From positions 2,852,001-2,916,000 of the forward strand of contig NZ_CP006850.1 of NCBI RefSeq assembly GCF_000523235.1: a stretch of 64,000 bases of DNA, read 5' to 3'. The stretch is from Nocardia nova SH22a (GTDB taxonomy: Bacteria > Actinomycetota > Actinomycetes > Mycobacteriales > Mycobacteriaceae). The translations under genes were made by a program, and so were the position numbers. The notes under the pieces were generated by a model. It worked only from the letters and a program-made list of their open reading frames with translations, was not told the DNA's origin and did no database searches. Shown here in pieces: positions 1 to 7,385 of this stretch (position 1 is its first letter; each line of letters opens with the position of its first letter).

Positions 1-91
1 CCGGCATGCCGAAGGACAGATCGGTGAAGACGGGGGTGTCGTCGGGCCAGGCGAACGACAGATTCGAGCAGACGATACGGGTATCGGACAT
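1..91 (-). CDS. ABC-F type ATP-binding protein, N-terminus only (partial)
   Basis: Reading leftward from an ATG at 91, the first 30 codons give MSDTRIVCSNLSFAWPDD followed by TPVFTDLSF. This is the usual opening of an ABC ATPase: a strand, an aromatic A-loop region and the segment just before Walker A. The Walker A motif itself lies beyond the window edge. Soluble ABC-F proteins of actinobacteria start this way, so a ribosome-associated or antibiotic-protection ATPase is the best guess. The transporter type cannot be excluded because the rest is missing. It is divergent from the DoxX-like gene. Confidence 0.7.
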   Translation of the reverse strand, partial: MSDTRIVCSNLSFAWPDDTPVFTDLSFGMP

Positions 92-336
92 GTGTGACCT
101 CGGAAAGGGAGGCGACACCTGAGGGTGTCACGAGTGGTCGGGTGAACGACGACATGGCCACGACGGCGGCGCCTCGCGCGCGCCGGTGGCCTCAACTCCG
201 GTCGGCTCCGGAGATGACGAGTTCACCAACCATGTCCGGTCTCCTCGATTCCGATTTCCCCCGACTGTAACAGCGCCAACGCCGGCCGGGCAGCCGAGTA
301 TTCCGCGGGGCGTTGACCGGAGCGGCGTCACGGATT

Positions 337-357
337 AATCTTGTCACTGTCAAGATT
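337..357. promoter_or_regulatory. Inverted repeat upstream of DoxX gene, candidate operator
   Basis: Perfect 7-bp arms AATCTTG and CAAGATT are separated by TCACTGT. The dyad ends 23 bases before the DoxX-like ATG at 381. Its shape (CTTG, 7-bp centre, CAAG) resembles sites of MerR-family activators. No such regulator gene is visible in the window, so the assignment is an inference from symmetry and position. Confidence 0.4.
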
Positions 358-380
358 CGCTGATCATCCGGGAGTTCCGC

Positions 381-812
381 ATGGCACCGCTCGTCGCTCT
401 CGTCCTCGTCACCGGAATCGCCCGGCTGGCAGGAGTATTCGATGTCGAATGGCTCGACTCGTGGCCGCACGCGCTGCGGATCGGTCTGGCCGCGATGTTC
501 CTGCTGACCGCCTCGGCGCACTTCCTGCAGCCCCGGCGCGACGGGCTGATCGCCATGGTGCCGCCGCGGCTGCCGTCGGCTCCGGCGCTGGTCACCCTGA
601 CCGGGATACTCGAGGTCGCCGGTGCGGTGGGGTTGTTGATCCCGGCGGTCGCGCCGATCGCCGCGAGCGCGCTGGTGGTGCTCATGGTGGTGATGTTCCC
701 GGCGAATGTGCGCGCGGCCCGCGCCGATCTCGGCATCAAGACCATGCCGCTGCCCGTGCGGACCGTCGTCCAGGTGGTGTTCATCGCAGCGGCCGTCGTC
801 GCGGCGTTCTGA
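381..812 (+). CDS. DoxX-like integral membrane protein
   Basis: A 143-residue, very hydrophobic protein with four likely membrane segments (about residues 2-18, 32-46, 66-104 as one or two helices, and 124-143). The segment LTASAHFLQPRRDGLIAMVP, followed by a glycine-rich helix (LEVAGAVGLLIP), is typical of the DoxX/MauE-like family of small four-helix membrane proteins. Some members take part in thiol redox or sulfur metabolism, but most have no known role. GGAG at 371-374 sits 6 bases before the ATG. An inverted repeat lies just upstream. The gene stands alone between the divergent ABC-F gene and the LuxR regulator. Confidence 0.75.
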   Translation: MAPLVALVLVTGIARLAGVFDVEWLDSWPHALRIGLAAMFLLTASAHFLQPRRDGLIAMVPPRLPSAPALVTLTGILEVAGAVGLLIPAVAPIAASALVVLMVVMFPANVRAARADLGIKTMPLPVRTVVQVVFIAAAVVAAF

Positions 813-904
813 ACTCCGGGGTCCCGGTAGGCTCGGTGCGCGGCGACACCGCCCCGCGGTGACCGGTACCGGCCGGTCGGCGGAACCGGACAGGAGTGCG
901 AACG

Positions 905-3595
905 ATGGCGCTGGTCGGGCGGGAACCGGAACTCAAATACCTCGACGAGCTGATCGCCGGGATCGGCGAGCGCGGCGGCGCGGTCCTGATCGAGGGCGAA
1001 CCCGGCATCGGTAAGACCGCGCTGCTGCGGGAGCTGCCCGCGATGGCCTCGGTCGCCGGGGTGCGGGTGCTGACCGTCACGGCGACGGCGGCCGAATCCG
1101 AGCTGCCCTACGCCGGACTGCACCAGATCGTGTTCCCGCTGCGGTCGGGTATCGCGGCGCTGCCACCGGCCCAGGCCGCGGCACTCGACGCCGCGCTCGG
1201 ACTCGCCGAGGCGCCCGCGCCGAGCGAATATCTGACCGGTGCGGCACTGCTGACGCTGCTGTCGGACACCGCGGCCGAGCGACCGCTGCTGCTGCTGGTC
1301 GAGGATCTGCACTGGCTCGATCGGCCCAGTGCCGCGGCGCTCGCATTCCTGGCGCGGCGGCTGGAGTCGGAGCCGATCGTGCTGGTCGCGACCGGTCGCG
1401 GCGGTAGCGGCACGGGCTTGCCGGAGGCCGGGGCCGAGGTGCTGGCGCTGTCGCGGCTGACCGACGACGAGGCGGCGCGGTTGCTGGACACCGGCGTTCC
1501 CGGCCTCGATCCCGCGGCCCGTTCGCGGGTGCTGGCCGCGGCCGCCGGAAATCCGCTGGCGCTGAAGGAATTACCCGCGACCGCCGACGCCGCGGCGGCG
1601 GAGCTCCCGCTCACCGAACGACTGGAACGCGCCTTCGGCCTGCGCGCGAGCGGGCTGCCCGAACCCACCCGTCTCGCCCTGCTCGCCGCGGCTCTCGACG
1701 AACTGCCCGTGCCGCAGGCGGTGCGGGCCGCGTCGCTGCTGCTCGACGCCCCCGTGGACGAGGACGTCCTCACACCCGCGGTCGGCGCCCGGCTGATCGA
1801 CATCGATTCCGGCACGGTGCGATTCCGGCACCCGCTGATGCGCTCGGCGATCCCGGCGGCGGCCGGATCCGAGCTGCGCCGCCGCGCCCACACCGCCGTG
1901 GCGGCCACGCTGCCCGAGTATCCGGATCGCGCGGCACGGCACCGCGCGGCGGGCGTCATCGGCCCCGACGACACCGCTGCGGAGGATCTCGCGGCCACCG
2001 CCGAACGGGCCCTGCGCCGCGGCGGTGTCGCCGCGGCGATCGCGGCACTCGAGCAGTCGGCATATCTCAGCGCGTCCGCCGACCGGCGCGCCGAACGACT
2101 GCTGCGCGCGGCCGAACTGGCGGTCGAGACCGGCGACCGGGACACGGTGACCCGGCTGCTCGGCGCGGCCGGTGAACTCACACCCCGGCAGCGGGCCTTG
2201 GCGACCTGGCTGCGCAGCGGTTTCGACGACGGCGCCGGTGAGGATCCGGCCCGGGTCACCGAACTCGCGCGCCTGGCCGAATCCGTTGCGGCCGAGGGCG
2301 ACCGGGATCTGGCGATGCGGATCCTGTGGGGTACCGCGATGCGCTGTTTCTGGTCCGAACCCGGCCCGCGGGCGCGCCGAGTCCTGCTCGAGGTCGCCGA
2401 CGGCCTGGGCCTGCCCGCGGACGATCCGCACATCATCGCGATCACCGCCTATGTGGCGCCCTTCGAACGAGGTGCGGCGGTACTGCGGGATCTGACGGCG
2501 CGCGCCGGTGCGACCGGGACCGATCCGGAGATGGACCGCTGCCTGGGGAGCGCGGCGCTGCAGATCGGCGCGTTCGACCTGGCCGCGCGCTTCTCCGCGG
2601 CGGCGATCACCGGCCTGCGCGCACAGGGGCGGCTCGGGTTGCTGACCCGCGCTCTGGCGGTGCGCGCCTGGAGCTGCGCGCGCACCGGCGATCTGAGCGG
2701 TGCGGCCACCGCGGCGGCGGAGGCGCAGCGTCTGGGACCCGAGACCGGCCAGCACCTCATGTACGGGCTCGCGGTCGCCGTCGGCGCCGAAATCGCGGCG
2801 CTGCGTGGTGATTTCGAGGAGGCGTCGGCCGCCGCCGATCGCGCGCAGGCCATCGGCCTGGCCGTCGCCGCGCGCCCGGTCCTGGCCACCGTGCAGCGGG
2901 CCCGTGCCCTCGTCGCCGCGGGGCAGGGGCGATACGAGGACGCGCTGGACGATCTGCGCCGGGTCCTCGACCCCGCCGATCCCGCCTATCAGCTGGCCCT
3001 GGGCGCCTATGCCGTCGGCGATCTCGCCGAGGCCGCGGTGCGCTCGGGCCGGACGAGCGAGATCGAGGGGATCGTCGCCGCTGTCGAGGACACCGCGAAG
3101 GACACCCCGTCACCTGCCTTGTGGATCGGATTGCGTTGTGCGCGAGCACTACTGGACCCCGCCGAGGAACGGTTCACCGAGGCGCTCGCGGCCGGGCTCA
3201 CCGCCTGGCCGCTGGAGCGGGCGCGCATGCAGCTCGCCTTCGGGGAATGGCTGCGGCGGCAGCGCCGGGTCGTGGAATCGCGCGCGCAACTGCGTGCCGC
3301 TCGCGACGGGTTCGACGCTCTCGGCGCGCGGCCGTGGGCCGAACGCGCCCGCCGCGAACTGCGCGGAGCGGGTGAGACCAGCCCGCGCCGCGATCCGGAC
3401 GCCCGCGACGCGCTGACCCCGAACGAACTGGGGATCGCGCAACTGGCCGCCGAGGGACTGACCAATCGAGAGATCGGGCAGCGGCTGTTCCTGTCGCATC
3501 GCACGGTCAGCACGCATCTGTACCGGATATTCCCGAAGCTCGGGATCACCTCCCGCGCGGAACTGGCCGCGGCCCTGCGCGACGCGGAAGACTGA
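905..3595 (+). CDS. Large ATP-binding LuxR-family (LAL) transcriptional regulator
   Basis: About 896 residues. It opens with LVGREPEL, then a Walker A motif GEPGIGKT at residues 31-38 and a Walker B region (LLLLVEDLHWLD) near residue 130. A long helical, TPR-like middle follows. The C-terminal 60 residues form a LuxR helix-turn-helix (LTPNELGIAQLAAEGLTNRE, then a recognition helix with SHRTVSTHL). This is the LAL/MalT-like STAND architecture: ligand or protein binding in the middle, ATP-dependent switching and DNA binding at the end. A GTG at 896 would also be in frame, but AGGAG at 892-896 is spaced correctly for the ATG at 905. The target genes cannot be told; the neighbouring hydrolase is a candidate. 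Confidence 0.9.
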   Translation: MALVGREPELKYLDELIAGIGERGGAVLIEGEPGIGKTALLRELPAMASVAGVRVLTVTATAAESELPYAGLHQIVFPLRSGIAALPPAQAAALDAALGLAEAPAPSEYLTGAALLTLLSDTAAERPLLLLVEDLHWLDRPSAAALAFLARRLESEPIVLVATGRGGSGTGLPEAGAEVLALSRLTDDEAARLLDTGVPGLDPAARSRVLAAAAGNPLALKELPATADAAAAELPLTERLERAFGLRASGLPEPTRLALLAAALDELPVPQAVRAASLLLDAPVDEDVLTPAVGARLIDIDSGTVRFRHPLMRSAIPAAAGSELRRRAHTAVAATLPEYPDRAARHRAAGVIGPDDTAAEDLAATAERALRRGGVAAAIAALEQSAYLSASADRRAERLLRAAELAVETGDRDTVTRLLGAAGELTPRQRALATWLRSGFDDGAGEDPARVTELARLAESVAAEGDRDLAMRILWGTAMRCFWSEPGPRARRVLLEVADGLGLPADDPHIIAITAYVAPFERGAAVLRDLTARAGATGTDPEMDRCLGSAALQIGAFDLAARFSAAAITGLRAQGRLGLLTRALAVRAWSCARTGDLSGAATAAAEAQRLGPETGQHLMYGLAVAVGAEIAALRGDFEEASAAADRAQAIGLAVAARPVLATVQRARALVAAGQGRYEDALDDLRRVLDPADPAYQLALGAYAVGDLAEAAVRSGRTSEIEGIVAAVEDTAKDTPSPALWIGLRCARALLDPAEERFTEALAAGLTAWPLERARMQLAFGEWLRRQRRVVESRAQLRAARDGFDALGARPWAERARRELRGAGETSPRRDPDARDALTPNELGIAQLAAEGLTNREIGQRLFLSHRTVSTHLYRIFPKLGITSRAELAAALRDAED

Positions 3596-3621
3596 CGGGT
3601 GCTCGCGTGACGTACGCCGAT

Positions 3622-3637
3622 ACCGTCATCTGACGGT
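3622..3637. promoter_or_regulatory. 16-bp palindrome between LuxR gene and hydrolase
   Basis: ACCGTCA and TGACGGT form a perfect palindrome around TC, 88 bases before the lipoprotein hydrolase start and 27 bases after the LuxR stop. It could be an operator, possibly for the adjacent regulator, or a weak terminator stem. A GC-rich second dyad (CGCGGC, GATCG, GCCGCG) follows directly, which fits termination equally well. Confidence 0.3.
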
Positions 3638-3724
3638 CGCGGCGATCGGCCGCGAATTCCTAGTCTCGACATCATCGGAGCCGGTGCAGCAGGCGCGGCG
3701 GATGAGGTCACGGGAGACGAGCGG

Positions 3725-4750
3725 ATGTTCGGCAGAAAACGATCGGCACAGGTGATCGCGGCGGCGGTGCTGGCGGCAACGCTGGCGGCGTGCTCGTCGG
3801 GCACGGACGCACCGGCGGCGCCCACCGCCCTCGAGGGGGTCGGCGCGGGAGAGCACACCACCCTCGGACCGGTGAAACACGTGAACGCCGGTGTGCTCGA
3901 CACCGCCTACGTCGAATACGGCCCGGAGAACGGACCGGCGGTGGTGCTGCTGCACGGCTGGCCCTACGATCCGGCGAGCTACATCGACGTGGGTCCGCGG
4001 CTGGCCGAGCAGGGCTACCACGTCGTCGTGCCGTATCTGCGCGGTTTCGGGCCGACCCGATTCCTGTCCCCGGACACACCCCGCGACGGTGAGCAGGCCG
4101 CGGTCGCCCACGATGTCGTCGCCCTGATGGACGCCCTGCACATCGACAAGGCCGTGCTCGGCGGCTACGACTGGGGCGCGCGTACCGCCGATGTGGTCGC
4201 GGCGCTGTGGCCGCAGCGGGTCAAGGCCCTGGTCTCGGTGAGCGGCTATCTGATCACCGACATCGCCGCCCAGCAGCAGCCCCTCGCACCCGCCGCCGAG
4301 GCGGGCTGGTGGTACCAGTACTACTTCAGCACCGCACGCGGTGAGCTCGGATACCGCCGCAACACCCACGATTTCGACAAGTACATCTGGAAGACCGCCT
4401 CGCCGCAGTGGAAATTCGACGACGCCACCTACGAGCGCAGCGCGTCCTCGTTCGACAATCCCGATCACGTCGCCATCGTCGTCCACAACTACCGGTGGCG
4501 GCTGGGCCTGGCGCCGGGGCAGCCGGAGTACGAGGCCGAACAGCGCACTCTGGGAACGGGTCCCGCGATCACCGTGCCGACGGTGACCATCGGCAGCGAC
4601 TTCGACGGCGCCAACGCCGACGGAAAGGCCTACCGCGCCAAGTTCACCGGCAAATACGAGCACCGCGTCTTCGCCGGTGTGGGCCATGACGTCCCGCAGG
4701 AGGCGCCCACCGCCTTCGCGCAGGCAGTGATCGACGCCGACCATCTCTGA
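3725..4750 (+). CDS. Exported epoxide-hydrolase-like alpha/beta hydrolase lipoprotein
   Basis: 341 residues. The N-terminus is a lipoprotein signal: Lys/Arg start, hydrophobic stretch, lipobox LAAC with Cys23, then a Ser/Gly/Ala/Pro-rich linker. The mature part is an alpha/beta hydrolase with the oxyanion motif HGWP at 77-80 and the nucleophile elbow GGYDWGA. The elbow carries Asp149, not Ser, as in epoxide hydrolases and haloalkane dehalogenases. The catalytic His is probably H321 in GVGHDVP. An Asp nucleophile suggests epoxide opening or dehalogenation and argues against simple esterase activity. Lipid anchoring would place it outside the membrane, where it could act on environmental substrates or cell-envelope lipids. 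It stands alone downstream of the LuxR regulator. Confidence 0.85.
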   Translation: MFGRKRSAQVIAAAVLAATLAACSSGTDAPAAPTALEGVGAGEHTTLGPVKHVNAGVLDTAYVEYGPENGPAVVLLHGWPYDPASYIDVGPRLAEQGYHVVVPYLRGFGPTRFLSPDTPRDGEQAAVAHDVVALMDALHIDKAVLGGYDWGARTADVVAALWPQRVKALVSVSGYLITDIAAQQQPLAPAAEAGWWYQYYFSTARGELGYRRNTHDFDKYIWKTASPQWKFDDATYERSASSFDNPDHVAIVVHNYRWRLGLAPGQPEYEAEQRTLGTGPAITVPTVTIGSDFDGANADGKAYRAKFTGKYEHRVFAGVGHDVPQEAPTAFAQAVIDADHL

Positions 4751-4827
4751 CCGCGGCGCGGGCGGTGTGGGTTCGGCCGACGGATGATGTTGACGCCGAG
4801 ACCGTTTCGGATGACGGTGCCGATCGT

Positions 4828-4833
4828 TACAGT
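4828..4833 (+). promoter_or_regulatory. Candidate -10 element, leaderless start
   Basis: TACAGT fits the actinobacterial TAnnnT -10 consensus and ends 8 bases before the GTG at 4842. No Shine-Dalgarno lies at a usable distance. The transcript may therefore begin at or next to the start codon. Confidence 0.35.
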
Positions 4834-4841
4834 GGGGCACT

Positions 4842-5627
4842 GTGGAGTTTCATCCGGAGGTCGCCCACACCGCCCGCGTCTACGACTGGTGGCTCGGCGG
4901 CAACGACAACTACGAGGCCGACCGCATCGCGGGCGCCCGCTCCGAAGAGGTGTTCCCGACCGTGCGGACCACCGCGCGCAAGAACCGCGACTTCATGTTG
5001 CGCTCGGCGAAGTACCTTGCCGCCCAGGGTGTGCGGCAGTTCCTGGACATCGGCACCGGAATCCCCACCGAACCCAATCTGCACCAGGCGGTACAGGCGG
5101 TCGCTCCCGAGGCGCGGGTGGTGTACGTGGACAGCGATCCGATGGTGCTCACCCACGCCCGCGCGCTGATGTCGGGCACCCCGCAGGGCCGCACCGCCTA
5201 TATCGAAGCCGATGTCCGGCAACCGGATTCGATCCTGTCGGCCCCGGAACTCGTCGCGACACTCGACCTGTCGGAGCCGGTGGCGGTCTCGCTGATCGCC
5301 GTCATGCACTTCGTCGAGGACCGGCACGACCCCTACGGCGTGGTCGGCCGGATACTGGACGCGGTGCCGAGTGGGTCGTATCTCGTGATGACCCACGCGA
5401 CACCGGATCTGGGACCGGAGATGGCGGAGGTCCAGCGCGTGTACCACGAATCGGGTATGCCCGGCCAGATCCGCACCCGCGCCGAGTTCGCCCGGTTCTT
5501 CGACGGAATGGACTGGGTGGAACCGGGTTTGACCACACCGCATCGGTGGCGGCCCGACGGTGTGGAACCACCGGCGAGTATGGACGCGCGGGTGCAGTTC
5601 TACGCCGGGGTCGCCCGCAAACCCTGA
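4842..5627 (+). CDS. SAM-dependent methyltransferase of the DUF574/Methyltransf_19 family
   Basis: 261 residues with the family hallmark near the start (ARVYDWWLGGNDNYEADR), where YDWWLGG and the N..D..D residues are conserved. A Rossmann motif I follows (FLDIGTGIP), then an acidic residue after strand 2 (VYVDSDP). This family is greatly expanded in Streptomyces and Nocardia, is usually 260-280 residues long and has no firmly established substrate; O- or N-methylation of small molecules is assumed. It begins with GTG and may be leaderless. It is convergent with the small gene at 5643. Confidence 0.85.
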   Translation: MEFHPEVAHTARVYDWWLGGNDNYEADRIAGARSEEVFPTVRTTARKNRDFMLRSAKYLAAQGVRQFLDIGTGIPTEPNLHQAVQAVAPEARVVYVDSDPMVLTHARALMSGTPQGRTAYIEADVRQPDSILSAPELVATLDLSEPVAVSLIAVMHFVEDRHDPYGVVGRILDAVPSGSYLVMTHATPDLGPEMAEVQRVYHESGMPGQIRTRAEFARFFDGMDWVEPGLTTPHRWRPDGVEPPASMDARVQFYAGVARKP

Positions 5628-5642
5628 GCGGACGGTCGATTC

Positions 5643-5972
5643 TCAGTCGTGGCGGGGCAGTGCGCCGGTGGACCAGCGGGCGAAGGTCTGCTCCGGCGCG
5701 ACGGTGATGACGTCGGTGACCTTGATCAGTTCGGCGGGCACGGTGTGCTCGTCGAAATGATCGGCGGTGGGGACGATGACAGCCTCGACGTCGAGTTCGT
5801 GCACGGTCTCCATGAGGCGCTGGACCTGTACCGGATCGTCCGCGTCGCAGGCGATGGTGTCGGCCAGGTCGTAGCCCAGACGGCGTGCCAGCGAACGGAT
5901 CCGGGCTTCGTCCCATTCGCGTTGCTGCCGCGACACGTCGGTGCGGAGATATCCGAGAGCCAGGAAGGTCAT
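5643..5972 (-). CDS. Small resolvase-N-terminus-like hypothetical protein
   Basis: 109 residues starting MTFLALGYLRTDVSRQQREW. The order of an early strand, a YLRTDVS segment, Gln/Arg residues and then a helix ending in RRLGYDL resembles the start of serine recombinases (YxRxS...Q...). The protein is too short to hold the DNA-binding part, and the usual downstream motif with R-x-x-R is absent. It is probably a domesticated nucleotide-binding-like fold and not an active recombinase. GAGGA lies about 9 bases upstream of the ATG. It is transcribed towards the methyltransferase gene with a 15-base gap. Confidence 0.6.
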   Translation of the reverse strand: MTFLALGYLRTDVSRQQREWDEARIRSLARRLGYDLADTIACDADDPVQVQRLMETVHELDVEAVIVPTADHFDEHTVPAELIKVTDVITVAPEQTFARWSTGALPRHD

Positions 5973-6284
5973 CGATGTCCATCCTCGAGGTCGACTGCCG
6001 TCAGCGGGCCGAGGCGGACGGAGTGAACCGTCAGCATCTTTCTAGCTAATTCGACTGTAACGAGGATTTCCGGTGCGCGACAACTGTCTGTCCCCAGTTG
6101 TGTCCGGCATGTGTCCGCTTCGATTTGCTGATCGGATGACCGAATTCGTCCAGCTGAGCGTGGCGAATCAGGGGAGGGCCTCCCGGTATGTGGCGGGTGC
6201 GCGGGCGGCGGAGGTCAGTTCCTCCGCCGCCCGATGTCCGCTCGCGCCCATCGGGTTACGGGCGTGCCCCTCAGCAAACCCGGT
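5973..6284. other. Intergenic stretch without a supported gene
   Basis: Here the DNA becomes less GC-rich (TTTCTAGCTAATTCGACTG at about 6040-6058), as expected of a promoter for the leftward gene at 5643. The right half carries a strong hairpin that ends the leftward operon from 9050. Open frames crossing the region are rightward shadows of the oxidoreductase genes. I see no convincing small gene. Confidence 0.5.
6202..6233 (-). terminator. Strong hairpin terminator of the leftward oxidoreductase operon
   Basis: Thirteen paired bases, CGGGCGGCGGAGG and CCTCCGCCGCCCG, enclose the loop TCAGTT. It lies 52 bases past the stop of the DapB-fold gene in the direction of transcription. There is no U-tract, which is normal for actinobacterial terminators. 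Confidence 0.7.
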
Positions 6285-7355
6285 TCAGTGCGCCGCCACC
6301 CGGCCGGGGATCAGCGGCAGATCCAGCGAGGTCCGGATGCCGGGAGGTGCGGCGATCACGGCGGGGATGGCGTTGACGATGCGGCCCGCCGCCGCCACGA
6401 TGGCCGCGTGGTTGTGGTCGCCGTGGCGGCTGGTGGGGCAGATGTCGACGGTGTAGGACGGCTCCCCGACGATCTCGACGCGGTAGGACCCGCCGGGCTG
6501 CGCGGGCTGCGGCCAATCCGGGCGGAGATCCTCCCGCAACCGGGTGGTGTGCTCGATGACGATCACCGGCCGCCCCTGTACCCGTCCCTGGATCTCGAAG
6601 CGGATGGCCGCGACCGACCCCTTCGGCACGGACCCGGCGGCGATCTCGAAACTCTCCGGCGCGGGTTCGCGCTCGTAGGAGTCGACGATCTCGTCGACGG
6701 TGATGTCCAGGCCCGCGGCCAGCTGCCGGATGGTGGTGCCCCAGGCCAGGCCGAGCACGCCCGGTTGCAGCAGCATCGGCACCTCGTCGAGGGGTTTGCC
6801 GAATCCCATCACGTCGAACATCACCGTCGCGCCGTCGTAGGTGGCGTAGTCGGCGATCTCCGAGCAGCGGATCTGCTCGATGTCGCGGCAGGTGCCCGAG
6901 AAGGCCAGGGGGATCAGGTCGTTGGCGAATCCGGGATCGATACCGGTGATGAAGACGCTCTTGCCGCTGTCGGCCGCGGCCTGCTCGACGGGCGCGAAAT
7001 ACTTGTCCGGCAGCACCTTCCACGGATACTGCAACAGACCCGGCGCCGAGCCGACCAGATCCACCCCGGCGGCCAGGATGCTGCGGCAGTCCTCGAGCGA
7101 TTCGAACAGCCGGGTGTCGCCCATCGCGCAGTACACCGCGCAGTCGGGTTCGAGCGCCAGGACCTCCGCCAGGCTGCCGGTGGCCTCGATGCCGGTGGTG
7201 ACCTCGAGTCCGGCGAGCTCACCGGCGTCCTTGCCGACCTTCTCCGGGGTCGACACACACAGTCCGACCAGCTCGAACCGCGGGTCGGTGACGAGACCGG
7301 CCAGCGCGAGCCGCCCGACGTTACCGGTGCCGATGTGCACGACACGAATGGGCAT
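6285..7355 (-). CDS. NAD(P)-dependent oxidoreductase, dihydrodipicolinate-reductase fold
   Basis: 356 residues with an N-terminal Rossmann motif IRVVHIGTGNVGRLAL and a glycine-rich second half. Actinobacteria carry many such DapB-like or amine-dehydrogenase-like proteins of about 350 residues, typically inside lipid, steroid or xenobiotic catabolism clusters. They are too long and too divergent to be the lysine-pathway DapB (about 245-270 residues). The reaction is unknown; hydride transfer to an imine or enoyl-type substrate is plausible. The gene lies 30 bases behind the FprB-like gene, with GAGGAGAG before its ATG, so the two are one operon. FprB could supply or take electrons. Confidence 0.8.
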   Translation of the reverse strand: MPIRVVHIGTGNVGRLALAGLVTDPRFELVGLCVSTPEKVGKDAGELAGLEVTTGIEATGSLAEVLALEPDCAVYCAMGDTRLFESLEDCRSILAAGVDLVGSAPGLLQYPWKVLPDKYFAPVEQAAADSGKSVFITGIDPGFANDLIPLAFSGTCRDIEQIRCSEIADYATYDGATVMFDVMGFGKPLDEVPMLLQPGVLGLAWGTTIRQLAAGLDITVDEIVDSYEREPAPESFEIAAGSVPKGSVAAIRFEIQGRVQGRPVIVIEHTTRLREDLRPDWPQPAQPGGSYRVEIVGEPSYTVDICPTSRHGDHNHAAIVAAAGRIVNAIPAVIAAPPGIRTSLDLPLIPGRVAAH

Positions 7356-7385
7356 GTTCTCTCCTCGTTGAGTTCGGCGAAACCT

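Noticed and set aside
5643..5972. Remnant of a mobile element because of the resolvase-like start
   Set aside because: There are no inverted repeats, no second recombinase domain and no neighbouring transposition gene; it looks like a stand-alone small protein.
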